Shown: in pieces, positions 33,964 through 42,796 of the stretch | Layout: each line of letters starts with the position of its first letter | How positions within the stretch are numbered: position 1 is the first letter of the stretch | From: Microbacterium sp. LKL04 | GTDB lineage: Bacteria > Actinomycetota > Actinomycetes > Actinomycetales > Microbacteriaceae | NCBI RefSeq assembly: GCF_900102005.1 | Contig: NZ_LT627736.1 | Location: 1,612,001 to 1,676,000 of the forward strand | Direction of reading: 5' to 3' | Length of the DNA: 64,000 nucleotides | Position numbers and translations under genes: made by a program | Notes under the pieces: model-generated | Told to the model about the DNA's origin: nothing | Database searches by the model: none | The model's input: only the letters and a program-made list of their open reading frames with translations

Positions 33964-35181
33964 TCAGACCTCGGCCGGGGCGCGCGCGGCCGAGCGGCGT
34001 TCGAGGCCGATGCTGAGGGCGGCGATCCCGAGTCCGCCGAGGGCCAGCAGCAGCCCCACCCAGACGGGAGCCGTGAAGCCGAGTCCGGCGGCGATGACCG
34101 CGCCGCCGAGAGCCGCACCGACCGCATTGCCCGTGTTGAGGGCGGAGTGGTTCAGGGCCGCAGCGATCGACTGGTTGTCGCTGGCGACGTCCATCAACCG
34201 GGTCTGGATCGTCGGGCTCACGGCCGACGAGGCGAAGGCCACCGCGAAGACGAAGACGATCACGGTCACGATCCACCCGGCGGTCAGCGCGAGGAGCAGC
34301 TGCGTCACGACGAGGAGGACCAGGAGCCCGAACATCGATCGGATCAGATTGACGTCGGCGAGGTGGCCGCCGACGAGGTTGCCCGCCGTCATCCCCAATC
34401 CCAGGATCACGAGCACGACGGGGACGAGCCAGGCGGGTGCCCCGGCGGCCTCGGTGACCAGCGGCGAGACGTACGTGTAGACCGCGAAGAAGCCCCCGAA
34501 GCCGATCGCGCCGATCCCGAGCGCGAACCACACCTGTCCGATCCGGAACACCTTGAGCTCAGCCCGGAGCGTGCGCGACGGCTCCCCGGGGCGGTGCGGG
34601 ACGGTGAGGGCGATCGCGAGGGTCGCGGCGGCGAAGATGAGGACGACCAGCACGAACGCCCAGCGCCAGCCGAGGTTCTGACCGAGGAACGTACCGAGCG
34701 GAACGCCGACGACGTTCGCCACCGTGAGGCCCGTGAGGACGAACGCGACGCCTTTGGCGCGGTTCCCCGGCCCCATGACGTCGGCGGCGACGAGCGCACC
34801 GATCCCGAAGTACGCGCCGTGCGGCAGGCCGGCGAGAAGACGGGATGCCGCGACGAGCTCGAACGTCGGCAGGATCAGCGTCAGCGCGTTGCACACGGTC
34901 AGGGCGCCGGCCAGGAGCACCATGACGCGGTGTCGCGGGTACTTGGCCACGGATGCGGCGATCGTCGGAGCTCCGATCACGACGCCGAGCGCGTAGAGCG
35001 TGATGAGCCATCCCGCCTGGGCGATCGCCTCCTCCTGCGAGCTCGCCCACGCGGTGGGGAGCAACTCGCGCGCGATCTCGGGCAGCAACCCCATGACCAC
35101 GAACTCGGTCATCCCGATGCCGAAGCTGCCGACGGCCAGCGCCAGGAGGGCGCGGCGGGGACGGGTGGGGGTCGAGGTCAC
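33964..35181 (-). CDS. MFS transporter, DHA1 (12-TM) type
   Basis: A 405-residue exporter with 12 predicted helices. VGSFGIGMTEFVVMGLLPEIA in helix 1 and the LAGLPHGAYFGIGALVAADV helix 4 pattern match the AraJ/Cmx-like DHA1 group. GTG start overlaps the stop of the thiamine-binding-type gene (GTGA). It is the last gene of a four-gene series. Substrate unknown. Confidence 0.87.
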   Translation of the reverse strand: MTSTPTRPRRALLALAVGSFGIGMTEFVVMGLLPEIARELLPTAWASSQEEAIAQAGWLITLYALGVVIGAPTIAASVAKYPRHRVMVLLAGALTVCNALTLILPTFELVAASRLLAGLPHGAYFGIGALVAADVMGPGNRAKGVAFVLTGLTVANVVGVPLGTFLGQNLGWRWAFVLVVLIFAAATLAIALTVPHRPGEPSRTLRAELKVFRIGQVWFALGIGAIGFGGFFAVYTYVSPLVTEAAGAPAWLVPVVLVILGLGMTAGNLVGGHLADVNLIRSMFGLLVLLVVTQLLLALTAGWIVTVIVFVFAVAFASSAVSPTIQTRLMDVASDNQSIAAALNHSALNTGNAVGAALGGAVIAAGLGFTAPVWVGLLLALGGLGIAALSIGLERRSAARAPAEV

Positions 35182-35519
35182 TCAGGGATCGTAGTCCCGC
35201 TCCCCTCCTCGGGACGAATCGATTCGAGCGCGGACTCGAGGCGCGCGATCTTGCCGTCGATCTCGCCCGTGTACCCGGGACGGATGTCGGCTTTCAGCAC
35301 GAGCGAGACACGCGACCCGAAGGGTTGGACGGCGTCGACCGCGCCCTTGACGACGGCCATCACCTCGTCCCACTCCCCCTCGATCTCAGTGAACATGCTC
35401 GTGGTCCGATGCGGCAGGCCCGAGGCGCGGACGACGGCGACGGCCGCTGCCACGGCGTCGTGGACGGAACCGTCCGGATTGCCGTTCCCGGACGGGGCGA
35501 CGGAGAAGGCGACGATCAT
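35178..35519 (-). CDS. MTH1187/YkoF-type thiamine-binding protein
   Basis: A 113-residue ferredoxin-like fold protein of the UPF0045/MTH1187 family, some members of which bind thiamine or hydroxymethylpyrimidine. VAFSVAPSG at the N-terminus, HRTTSMFTEIEGEWDEVM in the middle and VSLVLKADIRPGYTGEI late in the protein are the family hallmarks. CCGGAGGT lies 5 nt before the ATG. It is coupled to the MFS gene by GTGA, so the two may handle the same small ligand. Confidence 0.85.
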   Translation of the reverse strand: MIVAFSVAPSGNGNPDGSVHDAVAAAVAVVRASGLPHRTTSMFTEIEGEWDEVMAVVKGAVDAVQPFGSRVSLVLKADIRPGYTGEIDGKIARLESALESIRPEEGSGTTIPE

Positions 35520-35532
35520 GGGGACCTCCGGA

Positions 35533-36768
35533 TCAGTGGATGGAACGGACGGGTACGGGAAGGCGGACGAGACGGACGACCATCCACACCAGCAGCGCGA
35601 TCAGCGCGACGTTGCGGAGCGTCAGCACGCTCACGGCGACGACCTCGGGCGAGACGATCCCGTCGTAGAGGACGGGGTAGACGAACTGGGTGAGGGCGGC
35701 CGACACCAGCACGAGCGCTCCGGGCGCGATCCACCGTCGGCGATCGACGACGAGTCCGAACGCGACGATGGCGAACAGCCACGTCTGGAACTGCGGCGAG
35801 CCGACCTTGTTCACGACGATGAGGACGGTCGTGAGGGCGAGGCCCAACGTCGGGAACAGCCGTACGAAGGGGACGTGCCGACGAGCATTGATCGCGCCGA
35901 TCCCCACGACCGCGGCGGCGGCGAGGACGAGCGCGGGCGTCATGAGTGCCGACACGGTGCCGAGGAAGGGTCCCGAGACCTGGAAGGTGAGGATCCCCTG
36001 GTCGTAGTAGACCGTCCACCCGTCGAGGCCGAGGAGTGCACCCCACAGGTAGACGGCGCTCACCGGTGCCTCGACCTGGAGTCCGCGCCCGGTCTGACCC
36101 GTCACGAATCCGAGGGCGTGGTCGGCGCCTCCCGTGGCGACGACGACGCCGACGACGGCCACGCTCACCAGCACCCCCGCGCCGAGGACGACGCTCCGCC
36201 GACGGACCGCGACGACCGCGGCCCCGATGAGGGCTGCCGGCCAGATCTTGATCCACGTCGCGGCAGCGAGCAGCGCACCGGCGACACCCGGCCGGCGCAG
36301 GAGCCACAGGCATCCGAGGATCGCCAGCGGAACCGAGACCGCATCGATCCGATACATCCCGACGGGCCCGAGGGCGACGATCGCCGCCAGCCAGAACCCC
36401 GCCGCGCCCAGGCGTCCGATCGAGCGGCCCGCGCCGACCAGGATCGCGAAGGCGACCGCGTCGAGGAGCGTCACGAGGATCGCCCACCCGACGGTGTAGC
36501 TCCCGACCAGTGCTCCGGGCACGTGCGCGAGGAGCATCGGCAGAAGCGCGAGATGCGGATACACCCAGTCCTGCGTGACGCCGACGATCCCGCCGCCCGA
36601 GAACACGGCCTGCGACCAGGGTTCGTAGACGCGGTAGACGTCGCCCATCGGCTCGTTCGGCAGCAGGAAGCCGAGCACACCGACGACGAGATGGACGAGG
36701 GCGAACGCGGCCCACAGCAGCACGCGGTTCGTCACGCCCTCCAGCCTAGGCCGATGCGCTCGCGTCAC
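35533..36768 (-). CDS. polytopic membrane glycosyltransferase, GT87-like
   Basis: A 411-residue protein with about ten transmembrane helices and a large first extracytoplasmic loop. MGDVYRVYEPW after helix 1 holds the acidic residues (D near 44) typical of polyprenyl-phosphomannose-dependent GT-C enzymes (DUF2029/GT87). GVTQDWVYPHLALLPM and NKVGSPQFQTWLF are also family-like. GTG start is joined to the stop of the hydrate-dehydratase gene (GTGA). Acceptor unknown; likely cell-envelope glycans. Confidence 0.75.
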   Translation of the reverse strand: MTRAHRPRLEGVTNRVLLWAAFALVHLVVGVLGFLLPNEPMGDVYRVYEPWSQAVFSGGGIVGVTQDWVYPHLALLPMLLAHVPGALVGSYTVGWAILVTLLDAVAFAILVGAGRSIGRLGAAGFWLAAIVALGPVGMYRIDAVSVPLAILGCLWLLRRPGVAGALLAAATWIKIWPAALIGAAVVAVRRRSVVLGAGVLVSVAVVGVVVATGGADHALGFVTGQTGRGLQVEAPVSAVYLWGALLGLDGWTVYYDQGILTFQVSGPFLGTVSALMTPALVLAAAAVVGIGAINARRHVPFVRLFPTLGLALTTVLIVVNKVGSPQFQTWLFAIVAFGLVVDRRRWIAPGALVLVSAALTQFVYPVLYDGIVSPEVVAVSVLTLRNVALIALLVWMVVRLVRLPVPVRSIH

Positions 36769-37589
36769 CCGGCGAGCGCCGCTGCGACGGCGTGCGGCAG
36801 GTGCTCGGCGACGTCGAGCGCGACGATCGGTCCCCCGCCGTGCGCCGCGACGGCGAGCGCGGCCGCGTGTCCGTGCAGCCAGACGGCGGATGCCGCCGCC
36901 CGCTGCAGTGCGCCGAGGTCACCCGGCGACGTCCCGTGTCCGATGACCCCCGCGAGAACGGCACCGACGGTCCCGGCGAGGACGTCGCCCGTCCCGGCGG
37001 TCGCCAGCCACGACGTCGGCGCGGTGACCTCGATCGGGTCGATCCCGGGTGCGGCGACGACGGTCGTCGCCCCCTTCCGCACGACGACACCGCCGAGCGC
37101 ACCAGCGGTGCCCGCGGCATCGTCGACGTCCGGATCGAGTCCCAGCAGAGCGCGCAGCCGGGCGTGCTCGCGACCGTGCGGCGTCGCCACGACGGGAGCG
37201 GGCGCGTCGACGGCCAGGTCCAGCGCCCCGGCGTCGACGACGACGGGGACATCGGCCGAGAGGATGCCGACGAGCGCCGCGCGTTCGCTCGCCGAGCGGT
37301 GCGCGGCATCCGTCCCGGACCCGATCACCCACGCCTGCACGCGGCCGTCAGCGGTCACCGTCTCGGGTCGTCGGGCGAGGACGTGGTCGGCGGCCGGACC
37401 CGGCCCGAGGTAGCGCACCATCCCCACGCCGGTGCGCCACGCCGCCTCGACGCCGAGGACCGCAGCTCCCGGGAAGGCGGCCGAACCGGTCCGCATCCCG
37501 ACCACACCGCGGGAATACTTGTCGTCGTCCGCCGTTGGCTCGGTGAGGACGGCGGCCGTGTCCGCCCTGTTCCACATCCGCGCCGTCAT
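36765..37589 (-). CDS. nnrD: ADP-dependent NAD(P)H-hydrate dehydratase
   Basis: A 274-residue ribokinase-fold repair enzyme that dehydrates damaged NADHX/NADPHX. DDDKYSRGVVGMRTGSAAFPGAAVLG near the N-terminus and WLATAGTGDVLAGTVGA, containing the GTGD catalytic Asp, identify the CARKD/NnrD family. Only the dehydratase domain is present; no epimerase (NnrE) domain is fused. TAGGGT ends 7 nt before the ATG, so it is probably leaderless. It is first in a four-gene series with GT87, thiamine-binding and MFS genes. Confidence 0.92.
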   Translation of the reverse strand: MTARMWNRADTAAVLTEPTADDDKYSRGVVGMRTGSAAFPGAAVLGVEAAWRTGVGMVRYLGPGPAADHVLARRPETVTADGRVQAWVIGSGTDAAHRSASERAALVGILSADVPVVVDAGALDLAVDAPAPVVATPHGREHARLRALLGLDPDVDDAAGTAGALGGVVVRKGATTVVAAPGIDPIEVTAPTSWLATAGTGDVLAGTVGAVLAGVIGHGTSPGDLGALQRAAASAVWLHGHAAALAVAAHGGGPIVALDVAEHLPHAVAAALAG

Positions 37590-37619
37590 GGCGCCCACCC
37601 TATGCGACGGAGTCCGCTC

Positions 37620-38693
37620 ATGACCCTCCTCTTCCGCCCGCTCGAGCTGTCCGGTACGACCGCCCGCAACCGGCTCTGGGTCTCGCCCATGTGCCAGTAC
37701 TCCGCCGTCGACGGCGTGCCGAACGACTGGCACCACGTGCACCTCGCTCAGTTCGCGAACGGCGGCGCCGGGGTGGTCATCGCCGAGGCGACGGCCGTCG
37801 TGCCCGAGGGACGGATCACGCCGTCCGACACAGGGCTGTGGGACGACGAGCAGCGGGATGCCTGGGCTCCCATCGTCGCCGCGATTCACTCGCGCGGAGC
37901 CCTGGCAGGCATCCAGCTCGCTCACGCGGGCCGGAAGGCGTCGACGCACCGCCCGTTCGACGATGCGCGCGGCAGCGTCTCCCCCGCCGAGGGCGGCTGG
38001 ACGACCGTCGCCCCCTCAGCGATCGCTTTCGACGGCTACGCCCAGCCCGTCGCCCTCGACGCGAACGGGATCGACGCCCTCGTGGTCGCGTTCGGCGACG
38101 CTGCTCGCCGCGCCGACGACGCCGGCTTCGATCTGCTCGAGATCCACGCGGCGCACGGCTACCTGCTGCACCAGTTCCTCTCGCCGCTGTCGAACGAGCG
38201 CACCGACGGGTACGGCGGGTCTCTCGAGAACCGCGCCCGCCTGCTCCTGCGCGTCGTCGACGCGGTCCGGGATGCCGCACCCGGCCGTACCCTCGCGGTC
38301 CGCTTCTCGGCGACCGACTGGGCCGACGGCGGGTGGGGCGTCGACGAGACCGCGACCGTCGCCGGCTGGGTCGGCGAGCGCGGGGCGAGCGTCATCGACA
38401 TCTCGACGGGCGGGCTCGTCGCGCATCAGAAGATCACGACAGGACCGGGGTACCAGGTTCCGTTCGCGGCAACGGTCCGCGAACGCACCGGGCTCCTCGT
38501 CACGGCCGTCGGCGAGATCGCTGACGGCCCGCAGGCCGAGGCCGTCCTGCAGGACGGCCTCGCCGATGCGGTCATGGTCGGCCGCGGCTGGCTGCGCGAT
38601 CCGCACTTCGCCCTCCAGGCCGCAGACGACCTGGACGACGCGGAGGCTGCGACGCTGTGGCCGCCGCAGTACCTCCGCGCCCGCCGGCGCTGA
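37620..38693 (+). CDS. NADH:flavin oxidoreductase, Old Yellow Enzyme (YqjM type)
   Basis: A 357-residue FMN enzyme of the OYE family that reduces activated C=C bonds. The short thermophilic-like/YqjM class is shown by SPMCQYS with Cys25, and the substrate-binding HAAHGYLLHQFLSP gives the His pair. IQLAHAGRKAS and VMVGRGWLRDP complete the FMN site. GGAG lies 7 nt before the ATG. Its start is only 30 bp from the divergent nnrD start, so its promoter must overlap the nnrD coding region or share the gap. Confidence 0.92.
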   Translation: MTLLFRPLELSGTTARNRLWVSPMCQYSAVDGVPNDWHHVHLAQFANGGAGVVIAEATAVVPEGRITPSDTGLWDDEQRDAWAPIVAAIHSRGALAGIQLAHAGRKASTHRPFDDARGSVSPAEGGWTTVAPSAIAFDGYAQPVALDANGIDALVVAFGDAARRADDAGFDLLEIHAAHGYLLHQFLSPLSNERTDGYGGSLENRARLLLRVVDAVRDAAPGRTLAVRFSATDWADGGWGVDETATVAGWVGERGASVIDISTGGLVAHQKITTGPGYQVPFAATVRERTGLLVTAVGEIADGPQAEAVLQDGLADAVMVGRGWLRDPHFALQAADDLDDAEAATLWPPQYLRARRR

Positions 38694-38699
38694 GCCCCG

Positions 38700-39752
38700 T
38701 CAGAGGCGGCGCGTCGCGTCGTGCACCTCGCCGACGAGTTCCTCGATGATGTCCTCGAGGAACAGCACGGCCGTCGTCTCGCCCGCCGAGTCGCGCACCT
38801 GAGCCAGGTGACGGCTCGACCGGCGCATGAGGGCGAGGGCGTCCTCGAGGTCGGTGGCCTCGCCGATGGGGATCATGTGGTGGATCCGCTTGGGCTTGAT
38901 CGGCTGGGCGACCGTGTCCTCGGAGTCCTCCCCCTCGGCGGCCCGGAGGACGTCCTTCAGGTGGACGTAGCCGAGCGGCATCCCCTCGTCGTCGACGATC
39001 ACGTACCGCGAGAAACCGTGACGAGCCACGGCCCGCTCGATCTCGTCGGGCGTCGTGTGCTCGGGCAGGGTGACGAGCTCCGAGAGCGGGACCGCGACAT
39101 CCTTCGCCTTCTTGTCGGTGAACTCCACCGCCGCAGCGACCGCGCCCGAGGCGTCATCCAGCACGCCCTCGATGCGCGACTGGTTCACGATGGTGGCGAC
39201 CTCGTCGAGCGTGAAGGTCGAGGCGGCCTCGTCCTTCGGCTCAACGCGGAACAGCCGCACGACGTGGTTCGCGATCCAGTTGAGCGCCACGATGATCGGG
39301 TGGAACACCCGTGACACGAACACGAGCGGCGGCGCGAGCAGCAGCACAGCGCGATCCGGCAGCGAGAACGCGAGGTTCTTCGGCACCATCTCGCCGAACA
39401 CGACGTGCAGATACGACACGAGCAGCAGCGCGATGACGAAGCCCGTGACGTCGACGACCGCGTACGGCAGGCCGATCGCCTCGAGCGGCACCGCGAGCAG
39501 GTGGTGGATCGCCGGCTCCGACACGTTCAGGATCAGCAGCGAGCAGATCGTGATGCCGAGCTGGCACGTCGCCAGCATGAGCGTCGCGTGCTCCATGGCC
39601 CACAGGGCCGTCTTGGCCGACCGCGAACCCTTCTCGGCGAGCGGCTCGATCTGCGAGCGTCGCGCGGAGATGACGGCGAACTCGGCTCCGACGAAGAAGG
39701 CGTTGGCCACCAGGAGGACGACGAGCCATGCGATTCCGACCCAGTCGTTCAT
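38700..39752 (-). CDS. CNNM/CorC-family transporter-associated protein (second of pair)
   Basis: A 350-residue membrane protein. The N-terminal DUF21/CNNM domain (about residues 1-195, three to four helices, containing NAFFVGAEFAVISARRSQIE) is followed by a CBS pair (about 210-340, including VIVDDEGMPLGYVHLKDVL). It lacks the C-terminal CorC domain present in its partner. These proteins are linked to Mg2+/Co2+ efflux. The gene is coupled to the upstream paralogue by ATGA. Confidence 0.87.
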   Translation of the reverse strand: MNDWVGIAWLVVLLVANAFFVGAEFAVISARRSQIEPLAEKGSRSAKTALWAMEHATLMLATCQLGITICSLLILNVSEPAIHHLLAVPLEAIGLPYAVVDVTGFVIALLLVSYLHVVFGEMVPKNLAFSLPDRAVLLLAPPLVFVSRVFHPIIVALNWIANHVVRLFRVEPKDEAASTFTLDEVATIVNQSRIEGVLDDASGAVAAAVEFTDKKAKDVAVPLSELVTLPEHTTPDEIERAVARHGFSRYVIVDDEGMPLGYVHLKDVLRAAEGEDSEDTVAQPIKPKRIHHMIPIGEATDLEDALALMRRSSRHLAQVRDSAGETTAVLFLEDIIEELVGEVHDATRRL

Positions 39753-41077
39753 CGACGCTCACCTCCCTCGGTCTCGGCGCCGACAGGCACGGGAGCGGGC
39801 ACGAACTTCACGCGGTCGACGCGGCGACCGTCCATCCGCTGCACGGTGATGGTCCCGTCGTCGAGGGTGATCTGGTCTCCCACCGCGGGGATGCGCTCCA
39901 GCGTGGCCATGATGAATCCGCCGACCGTGTCGTAGACGTCGCCTTCTGGCACGCGAATGCCGGTGCGGTCGAGCACCTCGTCGGGGCGCAGGTCGCCGGG
40001 GAAGATGATCGACCCCTTGGCGCGGACGACGCCGGCACGGCTGCGGTCGTGCTCGTCGAGCACCTCGCCGACGATCTCCTCGACGAGGTCTTCGAGCGTG
40101 ACGACGCCGGCGGTGCCGCCGTACTCGTCGACGACGATCGCCATCTGGTAACCGCGCGAGCGCAGTTCGGACATCAGACCGTCGAGGTGCACGGCTTCGG
40201 GGACGCGCAGCGGCTCCTCCGCGATCGCGGCGGCCGGGACGTCCGCGCGTCGTTCACGCGGCACGGACACCGCTTGCTTCAGATGGACGATGCCCGTGAT
40301 GTCGTCCATCGACTCGCCGTACACGGGGAACCGGCTGTGGCCGGTGCGTCGGGCGAGCTGGATGACGTCTTCGACGCTGTCGTCGGCGGCGACGGCGTGG
40401 ACGCTGGGTCGCGGGGTCATGACGTCAGCCGTCGTGAGACGCGAGAAGGTGAGCGTGCGGTCGAGCAGCGACGCGGTGTCCTCTTCGAGGACGCCGGCGC
40501 TGGCCGAGCGGCGGACCAGGCTCGACAGCTCTTCCGCGGTGCGGGCACCGGAGAGCTCCTCCTTGGGCTCGACGCCCATGGCACGGAGCACGGCGTTCGC
40601 GCTGCCGTTGAGCAACTGGATGGCGGGCTTGAAGACGGTCGTGAAGACGGTCTGGAACCCGATGACGAGCTTCGCGGTCTGGCGAGGAACCGCGAGGGCG
40701 AAGTTCTTCGGGACGAGCTCGCCGATGATCATCGAGAAGATCGTCGCGGTGGCCATGGCGACCACGGTCGCGATGGGGCGGGATGCCGCTTCCGGCACAC
40801 CCCACGACTCGAACACCGGGTTCAGCAGATTCGAGAGCGCCGGCTCCATCGTGTAACCGGTGAGGAGGGTCGTCAGCGTGATGCCGAGCTGTGCGCTCGA
40901 AAGATGCGTCGACGTGATCCGCAGCGCGTTGATCGTGAGCGACAGTCGGCTCTCGCCGGCTGCGCGGCGCGACTCGAGATCGGCCCGATCGAGGTTGACG
41001 AGTGCGAACTCACTGGCGACGAACAGGCCGGTTCCCACTGTCAGGAGCAGCCCCACGCCCAACATGACGTAGTCCAT
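39749..41077 (-). CDS. CNNM/CorC-family protein with CorC_HlyC domain
   Basis: A 442-residue protein. A DUF21 transmembrane domain (residues 1-200, with [19 protein letters not shown]) is followed by two CBS motifs ([14 protein letters not shown] and [20 protein letters not shown]) and a C-terminal CorC_HlyC (transporter-associated) domain of about 85 residues with [19 protein letters not shown]. It probably forms a heteromer with the next gene's product in divalent-cation efflux. ATG at 41077 was chosen; a GTG one codon earlier is equally possible. Confidence 0.88.
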   Translation of the reverse strand: MDYVMLGVGLLLTVGTGLFVASEFALVNLDRADLESRRAAGESRLSLTINALRITSTHLSSAQLGITLTTLLTGYTMEPALSNLLNPVFESWGVPEAASRPIATVVAMATATIFSMIIGELVPKNFALAVPRQTAKLVIGFQTVFTTVFKPAIQLLNGSANAVLRAMGVEPKEELSGARTAEELSSLVRRSASAGVLEEDTASLLDRTLTFSRLTTADVMTPRPSVHAVAADDSVEDVIQLARRTGHSRFPVYGESMDDITGIVHLKQAVSVPRERRADVPAAAIAEEPLRVPEAVHLDGLMSELRSRGYQMAIVVDEYGGTAGVVTLEDLVEEIVGEVLDEHDRSRAGVVRAKGSIIFPGDLRPDEVLDRTGIRVPEGDVYDTVGGFIMATLERIPAVGDQITLDDGTITVQRMDGRRVDRVKFVPAPVPVGAETEGGERR

Positions 41078-41193
41078 CACACGTCACCCCCGATCATCGG
41101 GGAGCAGGGTCGGTGGGGCGAAGGTCTACTGGGAGGGTCGTCCATTGTGGGGATGATTCTACGGCACCGCGCGCGTCGCACGAGCGCGTTCTC

Positions 41194-42648
41194 TCACCAG
41201 CTGACCGGCAGTGCTTTGCCCTCTTCGTAGCCGGCCGCGGACTGGAAGCCCACCGTCGCCCGTTCGTGGAAATCGGCGACGGTCGCCGCTCCCGCGTAGG
41301 TGAACGACGAGCGGACCCCCGAGGTGATCATGTCGAGGAGGTCCTCGACGCTCGGCCGCAGGGGGTCGAGGTAGATCCGCGACGACGAGATGCCCTCGGC
41401 GAACAGCTCCTTGCGAGCGCGCTCGAACGGGTCGAGACGGCCGAAGCGCCCCTGCACCGCCTTCGTCGACGCCATGCCCCACGACTCCTTGAACACGCGC
41501 CCCTCGGCATCGACCCGCAGATCGCCGGGCGCCTCGATCGTGCCCGCGAACCAGGATCCGACCATGACGGATGCCGCGCCTGCCGCGAGGGCGAGGGCGA
41601 CGTCCCGGGGGTAGCGGACGCCGCCGTCGGCCCACACGTGCGCGCCCGCCGCGGCGGCGGCCTCGGCGGTCTCCAGCACGGCCGAGAACTGCGGGCGTCC
41701 GACGGCCGTCATCATGCGCGTCGTGCACATCGCACCGGGCCCCACGCCGACCTTGAGGATCGTGGCGCCGGCCTCGACGAGGTCGCGCACCCCCTCCGCG
41801 GTCACGACGTTCCCCGCCACGATCGGGAGTCCGAGGTTCTGGGCGGAGACGGCGCGGAGAGCACGGATCATGCTCTCCTGGTGCCCGTGCGCCGTGTCGA
41901 CCACGAGCGCGTCGACGCCGGCGGCGGCGAGCGCGCGGGCCTTCGCCGCGACGTCGCCGTTGATCCCGACGGCCGCGGCGACGATCAGCCGCCCCTCACC
42001 GTCGACGGCGGGCCGGTAGAGCGACGAGCGCAGGGCGGTCCGTTGCGACAGCGTGCCGACGAGATACCCGTGCTGCACCACCGTGACGATGTCGGCCTCG
42101 GCCGCGATCAGCAGGTCGAACGCGGCACGCGCGGTGTCGACGTCGTCCGCGTCGATGGATGCCGCCCGTCCCCGCACGAGGTCGCCGAGACGAGCGTCGG
42201 GCAGGGCGGTGCCCAGGCGCTCGGCCGGCACGATGCCGACGATGTCGTCCCTATGGATCCGCTCCGCGCGGGACGCGACGACGATCCCGTGCCCCGCCGC
42301 TGCCGGCAGGAGGGCCGCAGCGTCCGCGACCAGCGCCTCGGGCGGGAGAACGAGCGGCGTGTCCCAGCGGACCGGCTGCTCCTTGACCCACCGGATGCCG
42401 GCATCCACATCCTGCAGCGGCATGTCCTGCGGAAGGACGGCGAGTCCTCCGCGCCGCGCGAGGGTCGCGGCCAGCCGGGGGCCGGTGACGGAGTTCATGT
42501 TCGAGGCCACCAGCGGGATGGTCGCGCTCGTTCCGTCGCCCGGAGAGAGGTCGACGTCCAGCCGGCTCGTCACGTCGGAGCGCCGCGGAACGAGGAACAC
42601 GTCGGAGTAGGTCAGGTCGCCCGCGGGCCGCTCGCCGGAGAAGTGCAT
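41194..42648 (-). CDS. guaB1: GuaB1-type GMP reductase (IMPDH-related)
   Basis: A 484-residue TIM-barrel enzyme with an inserted CBS pair (about residues 95-210). The catalytic Cys308 lies in VGPGAMCTTRMM. The GuaB1 group of actinobacteria, often annotated IMP dehydrogenase, is known to act as GMP reductase (GMP to IMP) with CBS-based regulation by ATP and GTP. The C-terminal SSFTYAGAATVADFHERA is typical. TAGCGT ends 6 nt before the ATG, suggesting leaderless transcription. The gene is divergent from kgd. Confidence 0.9.
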   Translation of the reverse strand: MHFSGERPAGDLTYSDVFLVPRRSDVTSRLDVDLSPGDGTSATIPLVASNMNSVTGPRLAATLARRGGLAVLPQDMPLQDVDAGIRWVKEQPVRWDTPLVLPPEALVADAAALLPAAAGHGIVVASRAERIHRDDIVGIVPAERLGTALPDARLGDLVRGRAASIDADDVDTARAAFDLLIAAEADIVTVVQHGYLVGTLSQRTALRSSLYRPAVDGEGRLIVAAAVGINGDVAAKARALAAAGVDALVVDTAHGHQESMIRALRAVSAQNLGLPIVAGNVVTAEGVRDLVEAGATILKVGVGPGAMCTTRMMTAVGRPQFSAVLETAEAAAAAGAHVWADGGVRYPRDVALALAAGAASVMVGSWFAGTIEAPGDLRVDAEGRVFKESWGMASTKAVQGRFGRLDPFERARKELFAEGISSSRIYLDPLRPSVEDLLDMITSGVRSSFTYAGAATVADFHERATVGFQSAAGYEEGKALPVSW

Positions 42649-42796
42649 ACACCCACGCTAAGCGACGAGGAACCCCTGCGTCCGGGCGGCCCGTGCGGGT
42701 CGGAGGGGGGACAACCTGGGATACCCTTGACGTCTGTGCGCGAGGCCGCGCGAGGCCCGCACATTTCGAACGTCGACGACGAAAGCAGGCGGAACC

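Noticed and set aside
33868-37413. 1,181-codon open frame on the plus strand
   Set aside because: It lies antisense to six well-recognised genes and has the Arg/Asp/Glu-rich composition of a high-GC shadow frame.
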